Below, piece after piece: positions 26,301-38,300 of a stretch of 64,000 bases of DNA (its first letter is position 1; each line of letters starts with the position of its first letter). The DNA comes from Armigeres subalbatus. Lineage: Eukaryota > Arthropoda > Insecta > Diptera > Culicidae. The notes under the pieces are model-generated. The model worked only from the letters and a program-made list of their open reading frames with translations. It was not told the DNA's origin and ran no database searches. The stretch is taken from NCBI RefSeq assembly GCF_024139115.2, contig NC_085139.1, forward strand, positions 250,390,067 through 250,454,066, written 5' to 3'. Made by a program: the position numbers and the translations under genes.

Positions 26301-29300
26301 CTAAGGGTACATTGCTCTATGTCTAATATTTACAGCGTGAAACGCTAGTATCATTTAATATACTAAATGATAATAAGTGTGATTATTAACAAGTTGCATT
26401 CGACGTAGAATCTTGTCCCATTGTTTCCTATTATAAATTAACCGGATCGGACTATGGACTCGGAAGTTATGGTCAAAATACTACTTTTTATAGAAAAGTT
26501 ACGTAAAAAAATGTCACTCATTTTCCAGGTACTTATCCTTTACCAATTTACTCGCAACATGTTGCATTCGACGCAGATCCTGTCCCATTGTTTCATATTG
26601 AAAATTGGCCAGAATCCGGAAGATGCTCCCTGACGAACCAAAATCGAGCACGACGCCACCAAAAACCATTTTCAACCTCAAACGCCCGAATGAGCAGCTG
26701 AAGTAACCTAAACCCAAATCCCTACCCCGTCCGTCCTGTATTAAACAATTTTTAACTTTGAGTCGCCACGAGTATTATGGTCTATGTCCCCTCCCAAATA
26801 ACTGTTAAGATAAGATGATATACATTGTAAAAGATATCATACTTGAGAATTGCGGTTCCGCAAAGTGTCACGCACGACTGAGCCTACCAAATAAATGAAC
26901 TGGTTGAAAAAAAATACCATTGATCGCTGGTGTCGCTTACCAACCCTGTCGGATCCGAAACGATCCGGTTCTGTTGTTTTGGTTAAACTGGCGGTGTGCG
27001 CGCGTGGCCCGCCCGTTTGTTTATTTTCGTTTGACTCTGCTCTGATCGGAAAACTGCACCAAACAATCGGCTTGCTATGTTTGCAAATTTCGCAGCGCCT
27101 GGGTTGATCCTCGAAATATTTATGGATTTCCGTCCCGCCCGAAAGATGGCTTTATTTGTTGTGATCACTTTTCGGGGCGGAATCTATTTCAGGAGGAGGA
27201 TGCCTTACTTAATTGCGGTCGATCTGGTTTTGTGGGATCCGAGAAGAAGATAGTCACACTTTCTCATATTAGCGCGTGTCGCCTTTGACGTCACAGCATG
27301 CCAAGATCTAATTATCGATATTTTCATTCGAGCACATCATGAAATGAAATTAAATTGTACAAAAGTTGTGTTCGACGAAATTCTTCAAATGTTTGTCTCG
27401 GTTATTTGCGGCGCTGGTTAGTCTGGTTCGCCTGGCGTGATAGAAAGAACGATGCGATCTACTAGTATTTCAAATGAAAACAATAATATTTGAAGATACT
27501 TTTTCTGTAGAAATAGCAACGAAATGTTTACGATCATTAGGTTGAATAGCCTTTGAAGCGGTATTCGCTTTCTACTTCATACACGAGAGCCATATTAAAC
27601 TGGCCATCAAATCATCAATCTTTCCAACTTGATTTCTATACTTAACCTGCTTGAGGATTGAGTGTAGTAACACTTTTTCTACTAATATGATATGATACTA
27701 AGAATTAAGTATCTTAATAACTGATTTTATTCTATTTTGTTTATGGCTCGAAACAGTTTCAGGTCTGAATCCACTTCGATAACCTGCGAAAACATGTTTT
27801 GTCCAGAAACTTAATGAATTCAAATCCGCATTACACTAGACATCTTACTCTCCCTGCTTTTTTATTGATTCTACAACTCCAAATATTTTCATATATTTAC
27901 ATTGATCGATTATTTACATTTCGCGATCGGGTGTTAATTGAAATATGTGCGATTTGATCAATGTCAATCAAAATCGATATCGAAGGATTTTAATTTTGAA
28001 AGTTAATCAAGAACATAATGCCAGTCATTCGTAATTGAAATACCGTTTTAATCATGTTTTATCCATACATATATATAAAAACCAATCTATATATGTATGT
28101 ATGTATGTATGTTCGCTAACTACTTTTGAACCACGTGACCGATTTCAACCAAATTTGGTACACATATTCTCTATCCTCAGAGGAATTGAACAAATTCCAT
28201 TATTAGGAAAAGAGGGAGGGGTTTTGTTTTGAAAACGAACTAATTAGTGTTACTTTCAACTCCCAGGAGCGATTTCAACCAAATTTTAAACACGCATTAT
28301 CTATTCCCAGGTGTAGATAACAAATAGAGGGAGAGGGGCATTGTGGGGGGAGAGCAACTCTTTAGAAATCGAGACAATCAGGGTAACTTTTAATCCCCAT
28401 GTACGATTTTAACCAAATTTCGAACACACAGTCTCTATCCGCAGGACAAGATAACAAAGGGGTTGAGAGAGTCATAAAAGGGGAGGATTTGTGGAGGGGG
28501 GAGTATTGTTTAGTAATTGTAACTTTTAGTTTTGTAACTTTTGAGCCCCTCAACCGATTTCCACCAAATTCGGAATACATATTATCTGTCACAAGACGAT
28601 TATATAATAGATGGGATGTTCAAAGGAGAAAGGAGGGAGGGACATGTTAATGAAACGAACGTTTTTAAATACCTTTCAAATGCATGGGTACATTTTAACA
28701 AAATTGGGATTCTTACTCTCAATCCTAAGGGGATGATTATAGAGAAGTTGGAGAGTCATTGGATAAAGCATCAGGGGGTGGTTACGGGGCGTGCGGTATA
28801 TTATTTAAAAAAACGACCACTCAGTAAAACTTCTGAACCTCTTGACCGATATCCTCAAAAATGTGTACATATATACCTTATCCTGAACAAGCGATTATAG
28901 ATGGAGTTGAACGGAAAAGGGGGAGGTGTAAACGAAGAATAAGGTGGCAAAGCATCACGATGCATCAGTACGTCAGGAGTGAAAAACGTAAGCCATAATG
29001 TACGATAGGCATATCGGACGTTGGGCATACTTTTAATTCTTTAGTTAGGTTTTTAAAGATTATGAAATTCCCCGGAAACCAATTCTTTTAAATGAAAAAA
29101 TCCCAAAAACAAAACAAAAATAATGTTCTCAAAACTCAAATACATTATGTGGAAGATTAAAATTTGAAAAACGTATTGGGGGTAACTACTATCCTTCGAT
29201 GGGACTCGAACCCACGACCCGACGGAGGTCCTTCGTAGCTTAGTTGGTTAAAAGCACCATTCTAGCGCTTAGAATCGTGTATCGATTTTAGTCGAACTCT

Positions 29301-32300
29301 TTACTTTTTCGGCTCAGATTTAAGTCGCATTTTACCCGTGTTGTGTTGATTTTTTATAGTCGGTTTTTGAATCTGCGTGTTATTGATTGACTTGTCTAGC
29401 CCTGTACAGTGAAAGTTTTCGTGTATCGGACTATGTAGCGGCGGTTACTGTTCCCTTTGTGCACTTTTTGGAGGACCATACTTCTGTTCCACACGGATAA
29501 ACATCGCAGTTAGAGCATCTCCACCGTGCTGTTGTTAAACGAGTTGGAAAAGTTGGCTGAATATGTCGACGTCTGTCTGTGATCACTGCGCGAGACCAGT
29601 TAAAGAGGAGGACTCCATCATTTGTATGGCTTTTTGCAAAAAATAGTGTTTCACCTGAACTGTACGGCTTTGCCGACAACGCCTACAAAGCTCAACAAGC
29701 CATTTGTGAAGATTGTTAATGAAAGCCCGAACCATGTGTGGGTGGATGTGCATTAAGTGTGCGAAGTTGATGAAGATGATGAGATTTAAATCGGCCGTCT
29801 CGTCATTCGGTGATGCAATCAATGCGATCACTGGAGGGCAAGATTCTGTTCATAACGAGATCAAAAAAGCAACTGGCTAGACAAAAAAAACAGATCGCGC
29901 GATTCTCGAAACGTATCTCGCCATCGACTCCGGCTAGAGTACCTGGCACTTCCCGACAACCCTTTCGATGATGCGGCTACCAATCAGCAGCTTCTTGGAG
30001 GTACTAAGATCGTGACTGAAGCCAGTGTAATCACTTTTCTATTCCTACTTAATCCATCGAATTGTTTTTGGTGTACCTCTCTCGTATCCATCCAAGCGTT
30101 GAATGAGATGTGGTAGAAAAAATGGTAAAGGAATGTCTGCTGGGTGCAGATATTGTTAAGGCCGTTCCTGCCGTCGGAATCGATCCTAAGTTCCGCGAAA
30201 TGGCATTAAATACCAATACCTGGCCTAAGGGAATTCTGTTCCGGGAGTTCGAGGATCGTTCCTCAAAAAACTTGTGGCTACCCCGTCCGGACACTCCTAC
30301 GATCATCGTGATCTCCGGCGCATCCTGTTACCTGTAATATCGCACTGTAAATTGATCCAAATAATCCTTGATAATATTTCTTTGCCTGAAGTGCTCCCGT
30401 GTTCCAGCGCAACTTTGAACTCTACTGTACCTACAAGCGGCAGATCCGGTAGTGATGCAGCTCCGACCAGAACATTTTTACATCCGAGGCTACTGTCAAT
30501 CCTTCATTATCTTCGCAACCGGGTCGCATTGTGGAAAGCATTATAGAAGCCCCCGACTCCTCTAGTTCAGTCCTCCCTTCGGCTGCCTGCGCTCACCTTA
30601 GTCGCTAGCTGCAGATCGGGGGTTTTCCAGCCTGCGACGACAAGCAAGTACAGAGCGCTCGACAAATCTACCTGCCGATTCCGCTATATGGCCTACCTCT
30701 GAGAATCCGGATCGCGCCGTAGAGAGCCTCATGGGAGCACTCAACCCCTCCAACTCAGTCCAGTTTCTTGCCGTCTCCCCTCATCGCAGTTGTTCTGGTC
30801 CTGCTGTCGGAAGCGGGGAGAGGCTCTTCAAACAACTTGAATACAGCGAGCATACAGCTAGTCTAAATATCAATGCAGCACTGCCTGATCAATCCTTGTC
30901 TTCCAGAGAGCCTGATTGTCAGGCAGCTCTTCCGAGATATGATATTGCACATTTTGCCTCTACATTCAGCACACTACCGGGGTACACGCAAGCCCCGAGA
31001 AAGCCCCTTATGCTCTCAACTCAGGCGTGACATTCCTGCCAGCGACCAGAAGACGTTCCAGTCTTGTGGTTGGGTCAGGAAATGGGGTCTTCCGAACTCC
31101 TTATGTCGGCAAGTACCTTCAGCTAATGAATCCTTCTCTGCCTGATAGTGCTCCGATTTGCAGTTCTGGCGAGGAGCCCACATGCAGTCCGACATCTCAA
31201 TCAACTACCAGAACGTTGGAGGAATTAACGGTCTTCTGGACGGATATCGACTAGCTGTTCTGGATCAGAACTACGAATTCATAGTGTTTACTGAAACCTG
31301 GCTTGATTCTATTCTGGCTCTGATTTCTAACTATTTCGAGCTACGTTTTCGGAGCCGGCTACGAAGTTTTTCGCTGCGATCGCAACACGACGGAAGACTA
31401 CTGGAGGTGGCGTACTTGTTGCAGTTCACTCTAGCTTGAAAATGAAAATGGTTGAGGACGATTCTTGGAACACCGTTGAGCAAGTATGGATTGTTATTCA
31501 GCTTGGTGTCAGGCAACTATTCCTCTGCGCTGTGTACATCCCTTCAGATATGACTCGCGACATGGATCTCATGGACACACACTGCTAATATGTGTCTTCT
31601 GCTTCAGATATGGTCGCGCCTTGTGACGAGGTTGTGATTTTGAGCGATTTCAACCTTACGAGCATTGCATGTACTCCTATTTGCAGCGGCTTCTTCCGTC
31701 CGGATCTTGAAAGCTCCACGTTCCATGCAGGTGCAGTTAAACTTCTAAATAACTACAGTAACGCAACGCTATCTCAAGTAAACGGCGAGGTTAACAAGAA
31801 TATTCGCTCTCTGGACCTCTGCTTCGTGAGTGGTCGCACCTTCCGTACATTCCATCTGTTTGGCTCCTGCACCCTTAGTTAAGGATGTTTCTTATCACCA
31901 CCCACTCAAATTCCACTATATCAGATTCAACCACGATTATAAGCGGCTCAGCGACGACTTAGATCCTGTCTATCTATCACCTGTCTGCTTGAACCCCTTC
32001 TCCTGATATTCCAACTTTCTCTATCCAGCGGCACATTCCCATCTTTCTGGAAGACTGCAGATATGTTTCCGGTCTACAAAAAGGGGAGCAAGCGTGATTT
32101 GCACAACTACCGGGGTATCACAACGCTTAGTGCAATAGCAAAGCTTTTTGAGCTGGTTGTCTTGAGCCCGCTGAATGCCCACTGCAAACAATATCCTTGC
32201 GCCGACCAACATGGTTTCACACCTGGCCGTTCAACAACTACTAACTTGCTGTGCCTAATGTCACGGTAGCATGATTGGTCACACTCAAACGGACGAAATT

Positions 32301-35300
32301 GCAATCGCCAAGCTTGACAGAATTGGAGTCGGTGGAAATCTCCTCGATTGGTTTCGATCATATCTGACCGGACGCCAGCTGGTGGTTGCTTTGGGCGTCT
32401 GGTATACCGCAGGGCAGCCATTAATATTCCTGCTTCAACGATGTTCACCATGCCTTCGATGGACCTTTGCGGACGATCTGAAGATATTTTTTCCCATCTG
32501 CTCAATAGCCGATTGCCAATCACTCCAAAACCAGATCACTGTGTTTGCCAACGTGTATGTACTCTGAACCGACTTGTAGTCAACCCGGTGAAATGTTTGG
32601 TAATTACTTTTCCACGAAAGAAGGAGAAGTTTAGTTACTCTCTTCTCGACAACCATCGACCGAGTGCATTGCGTGAAAGATTTGGGAGTTCTTCTATTCA
32701 GGGTGGAGAAAAATTTCACTGACGTAGACTGCCGTTCTACGCAAAACTGTCCCATGTACATAGGAAATCCCAGCAAACATGGGATAAATATGTGTATGAC
32801 GGCAGTAGATTGCTTAAAGGAACTCTACTGCTCTCTCGTTCGATCAACGTTGGAATGCTCGGTGGTCTGGTTCCCTTACCACAACGGATCGGAGCGCATC
32901 GAATCAATACAACACCGCTTTGTTCGTTTTGCATTGCGCAAACTACCATGGAGAGACCCATTTTTGCCTCCCTAGTTACGTGGACCGCGTATCCGTAGGG
33001 TCGTAAGCAGAGCACTGACCGTCGCTGATATTATACAAGGAAGGTGTCCAGACATTCTGCGACAAATTAACATTAGCATGGAACATCGACCATTGCGGAC
33101 TAGCATAATGTTGAGACTTCCCCTTCGCCGCACCAACTATGGTTTGAGCAACGCTCTGAACGGACGGTTTAGGGTCATTTGGCCTCGGAAAGAAAGAAAG
33201 AAGAAGGAACAAGGAAGATCTTTCCGAAGAAGGAAGAGAGAGAGAAGAAGAAGGAAGAAGGAAAAATAATAAAGAAGAAGGAAGACAGAATACATAAAAA
33301 GGAAGAAAGAATAAGTATGAAGGAAGAGGAAGAAGAAAGAAGGCAGAAGGAAGGAAGAAGAAAGAAAGAAGAAAAAAGAAGGAACAAGAAAGAATGAAGA
33401 AGGGAGAAGCAAGAAGAAAGAAGGAAGAAAGAAAAAGGAAGAATGAAGGAGGGAGAAGCGGGAAGAAGAAGGAAAAAGGAAAGAACTTCTTACTTCTCAC
33501 TTTTCATTCCTTACTCTTCCCTACTCGTAACATAAGGTCAATTTTTTTTAACTATTCGGCCAAACGACCCGTTCGGCCAAAAGGCATTCGGCTAAATGGC
33601 GTTCGGCCAAATGGCATGACACCGAACGGACTACAGTGAGATCTTAATAGGATGACATCAGTATTTGTCTACCACTTGACAAGAATAACCAGTTGGCTAT
33701 GACATCTAGATCTTGCTGCAGCGCAAGACAATCGGTCAATGATCGAATAATTCGAAATATTTTCAAATCGTCGGCGTACATGAGGCGATGAGATTGAAGT
33801 TTACAGCATAAATCGTTCAAGAAGATGATGAAAATCAGTGGCCCTAGCCCGGGTAGAAACCGTGATGTTGATATGAAAAGATGATATGAACTTGTTTGAA
33901 ATAAGAGTAAAAATGGTAAGCGAAAATAACAAAAATTTGCACGAAATGTCATAAAAATATCAGATTTTGCTATTACCAAAAACAAACTTATAGCTCAAGA
34001 TATTGATAAGTTCTTGTTAATAGCAAAACCTGATATTTTTATGATATTTCGGAGCAAATTTTTGTTGTTTTCGCTTGTTATTTTTACTCTTTTTTCCAAC
34101 AAGTTCATATCATGTTTGCATCAATATCACGTTTTAATCTTAGGGTCGATTTCTTCACCTCCGCTTAGGGTTTAAACCAGGTTTAAACGTATGGGCAAGC
34201 ACCGCTTAAGAGTTAAGCGGAGGTGAAGAAATTGGCCCTTAATGAGCTATTAGCATCTACCCGGGAGATGACCTACCAATCAGGCAAGCAGTGTTGGTAA
34301 AAGCTCAAGTTCTCAAATCTCATCCACGATTCAAATCAAGCGCGAGACAAACCTCACCCGACCCATTACCCATAGAATCGTCATTGATTCGACTCACGAT
34401 TTGCATCATTGCGTGATTTTTGCGTGTTCTTCTTCGTTAAATTCATCGGAATAACTTTCTTTACTTAAAACAATAGATAAAACAATCCATACGTAAACAT
34501 AAAATACGCTTCGACTGGGTTTTGACACTTTTCGGAGCAAAAACATTTTTCGGCGAATGAGCGAAACGATGCGATTCTGCGTGAAAAACTCATGCGCGAT
34601 GCTCTCCATGCAGAATCGCAAGCGAGTCAGCTCGCGCATGAAGCTTCGGTTGGTGAATTTTGAGCATGATTCTACCAACACTGCAGGTAAGAGCGCACGT
34701 TCTAAGTTCTTTAAAGTTACTCGGTGAGGAACTTTTATCGAAATCCTTCGAAAAGTCGATATAAACGCTGTCAACTTGACATCTGATATTTTCTACTCCT
34801 AGACTCCTAGCGCAAGCGACATGTTGAACAAAATGCAAACTGGAAATCCTAATACGTCAGCACATCGTTGAATGAAAACAGGAGGTTGTCTATCTGGACC
34901 TGGACCCTTTGATGGATCGACAGCTCATAATGTTTTTGAAATTTCAACTACAGAGAATGTGGGCCCAGAAAGTTCATGTTATATGATGGAAGAGAGTTAA
35001 GAAGGTCTGTCGAATCTGGAGGAGGATTCGTATTGTACATCGACCTGTTTCACTCTCCACCAAAGCGATTCCTAATGTTATAACCTCCCACACTAACAAT
35101 TCCAAAACCTCCCGTGGCACCTATGAGAGGTCGTAGAATTCTCTGCATCTTTCTTAAGTAGGTATCCAACTAACCATTCAGCATTCGCTGAATGGCCAGG
35201 ACAGAATTCAACTATTGGAGAGTGCATTGCTTCCATCTGAGAGATAGTGATCAAAATCTGTGGTAACGGATGAAAATGATGCTACTCTCATACAATAGTC

Positions 35301-38300
35301 TTGGCTTGTACCACCTACGAATTTGTACGAATTGCTCAATGCTAATGCTAATGACAGCAATTTGATTTTTCCTTGTGATACTGCTTTGTTAGTTATTATT
35401 GTAGTGACCATACTAGTTTCAGATTCATCATTAGGATTATACACAATCTATTGATGTATACCATAAATAAGTAAATAAAAATAAATTAATATCCAACATC
35501 CTTAAAAAAAAAATTTCGTGGAAGTGCAGATGATTTGTTGTCATATGAAAAAGCGAGTATTATGTCAAAATTTTCCTACCCATCACTTAATTAACTGGCA
35601 ATTTGGACACGGCCGGCGCCGGTATTCCTTACTTTTGGCTCAACAGTTTTTACATATTCAGCAACAGAGGACGGACAATCATGCTCATGCTTCATCAAAT
35701 TCATGGAAATCATAATCGTCTTCTTTGTACTATTCCGAAACAACGAAACATCCGGCACAGCTAGATTCACAGTCTCTTTTGATTGCGCCACCTATTCCTG
35801 TTTTTATCCGTGGCCCAATTGTATTTATCGCAAATCTTTACCTATGGGGTGACTGTTTCTATCTCACAATCGACGAGAGTAAACTTTGTGTTGGTTTGAA
35901 TCCCTGACAAAAATAAGCTTCTTTGGGTTTGCTTTAAACTTCTTCCTCTTGAATCAGAGTACTCAAAACCGTGAGGAATCCCAATTATCTAATTCAAATC
36001 GCGCTCTAACGATGGTCCCAACTTGGACAAGGGTGACATAACTCATTCGCAAATGCAAAAAAAATCACTCTGCTAACACTCATCTTTCGCGCTTTCCCTC
36101 CACAGGTCGCCCGGCTCCGGAAGATTGCTACCGTCTGGACATGGGCAAATCGATCCGGGAGAACGCCCAGGACATTTACGTGGGCCTCAGTGCCCGAACC
36201 ACAAACGAAAACAAACGACTTAGCCTGTTGAACGGGCTAGTGAAGCTAATCGAACGATGGAAAAAGGAGAACGCCCTCGGCAGCTGTCCGGTGCTGATCG
36301 GGAGTCCCCAGCGGAAAGTTCTGCAGCAGCGCGAACGGGCCCTCGAGTTCGCCGTGGCCGAGTGGCTGTACTGCATCAGTGCGTCACTGGTGCACCATTT
36401 CACGCAGATTCGCGCCGGGGCGCTGCGAGCCATTCGGCACCTGCTGATGGCACCGGGCGATGTGAGGGCACTGAACGAACTTCAGTTGGGACATTTGGTC
36501 TGCCGTAGTTTGGACGTGCTGTTGAAGAACGAAGAAGAACGAGTGCAGGCGTTGAAGTTGGTCCGGAAGCAACTGATGGTTGCCCCGGAGCTGGTGTGCC
36601 CTGCCTTGGTGAGGTGTTTGGTGTCGCTGGGGGAAAGTGGAGCCGAAGATCGTACCATGCGGATGGACAGGGAGGATCGTATGTTGAGGGCCTGCTTGGC
36701 CACGTTGTGCGAGTTTGGAGTGTTGAATCCGAGGCTTTTGATAGTGTGTGGGGGAGTTAGTGTGATTACCAGGAACGTGTTGGAGTGTCACAGTCCGCGA
36801 ATAGCGGAAAGTTTGTGTGGGGTGTTGTTGCACCTGCTGGAATGGCCAAAAACGCGACACATTGCCGGAGTCCGGCTGGATTGCTTAGGCGCTCCGTATT
36901 GTGATTTCACGTATCGATTAGGAATTATGGATAAGAATAAAGATGCACGAGACTTGCGGTTTACGTGCAGTAGGTTGGCGTTGTTGTCGGTACTGCGAAG
37001 CTGGGCTGGGACGATAGAGTTTTGCAATCCGGCGAAACCGTCTGGACTGAAAGCAATCATCGATATTCTGTATCTGAATCAGCTGGAAGTGCGCAAAGCA
37101 GTGTTGGATCTGCTGTACGAACTTTTAGGTCTTCCGCAGCCCGTTTGGTCTGACGAATATTCGGTGGCGCTGTCGGTGGTTGATCCCGCGGAGTATCAGG
37201 ACTCGTGGCGTCTGAACGAAGGTTTTGTGGCGGCGGAAGGAATCGCGGTGCTTCCTTCGCTGGCAAGCTGTGTGCCAAACGTTTCCGATATACATCTCGC
37301 TCTACTTTTGTACTGTTTTATCGAAAATGGGCTTCTAAATGCGCTGGTGGAGGTGATCATCTCGAGTGATACTTTCATTTCGGTTCGAGCGACAATCTTG
37401 TTGGGGAAAATTCTGCATCAAATGCACCTGCTGCTTCCGGCGGAAATTTGCAGTTCGACACCGTCGACCACGCTACCAACGCTTATCTCGAAAGCAACCG
37501 AAGGTAATCATCAGGCCAAGGCTGCTATCGCTTCCCTCCAGCAGTTTCATCAAATGCTTCAAAATCGGCCGGCTTCCTGTTCGTTGTTCCTGGATTGTAT
37601 CATCCAGAGTGGAGATCTAATCAACACCAGGATATTTAAGCGGGAGCTGAGTGCTCAGGTATGCAATCATAAATATTTTTTGCCAAACCTAATTTTGTAA
37701 ATTCCTAACTTAAACTCCGCTTGCTTCACAGGAATCAGTCCCCCTACCAGCAACCAAATATGCGGTCGTAGACAGTAGCTCCGGATTCGGTACGAAACGC
37801 GTTCGCCACGATTCAGTGGGATCAACGGGTAGCTCCAGTGGAAGCGGAGGCGTCGGCGGTCGCTTAGGGTATCTATTTACCGGAAGTCTTCCGATGCAGA
37901 ATGGATCCTCCTTGGACGACAGCGGAATGGTGGTCTCGGGCAAAAACAACAGTTCGAAACGATCCAGCCTGAAGCGGGCTCGCTTCATGCAGTTCTTCGA
38001 CAACATCAAGGAGAACGAAAGACTCATCAGGGACTCGAATGTGCTGGGGAACAAGGACGCCAACATGTGGGACTGGGATATTGTCATCACAATCTTCCGG
38101 TCGGACAGCTTGGGAAGCAAGCTGGATGTTCAGAATACGCGGTTCATCAGGAGAATCATCGACTACTTTAAGCCAAGTAATAACCGATTCTCGCATCAAG
38201 ATTTGACCAGATATAATCGGCAGCTACCTGCGTACGTGACGGCGGCTCTAGAGTTACTCGACTGGTTGCAGCAAAGCCAGGAGGTTTGTTATTGCTTTTT

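Larger units (their letters stand above)
33650..34995 (-). pseudogene. CR1-type LINE reverse transcriptase fragment broken by MITEs
   Basis: Minus strand. The upstream part (34.99-34.70 kb) has LGVENIRCQVDSVYIDFSKDF; the downstream part (33.85-33.65 kb) has LGPLIFIIFLNDLCCKLQSH, the catalytic region RLMYADDLKIFRIIRSLTDC and LQQDLDVIANWLFLSS. It is the same family as the plus-strand LINE at 29.56-33.18 kb (compare ADDLKIF.PI.SIADC). Between the two parts lie a foldback (33861-34131), the 102 bp MITE (34140-34242) and a hAT MITE (34289-34683). Dead. Confidence 0.7.
2394..36105 (+). other. rictor: Rictor intron 1, 33.7 kb, repeat-filled
   Basis: Donor GTAAAT at 2394; acceptor after a pyrimidine tract, TTTCCCTCCACAG, ending at 36105. 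Nearly all of the interior is transposon-derived, as annotated separately, and I find no intact host gene inside. The first 460 bp (2394-2855) and the last kilobase look like unique intron sequence. Confidence 0.75.

Noticed and set aside
29191..29260. A functional tRNA gene
   Set aside because: The A-box and B-box halves are on opposite strands.
32976..33500. 174-codon Phe/Leu/Ser-rich minus ORF and Lys/Arg/Glu-rich plus ORFs
   Set aside because: Products of the purine tract; not membrane or coiled-coil genes.
36176..37378. Minus-strand ORFs opposite rictor exon 2
   Set aside because: Shadow frames of a well-supported coding exon.
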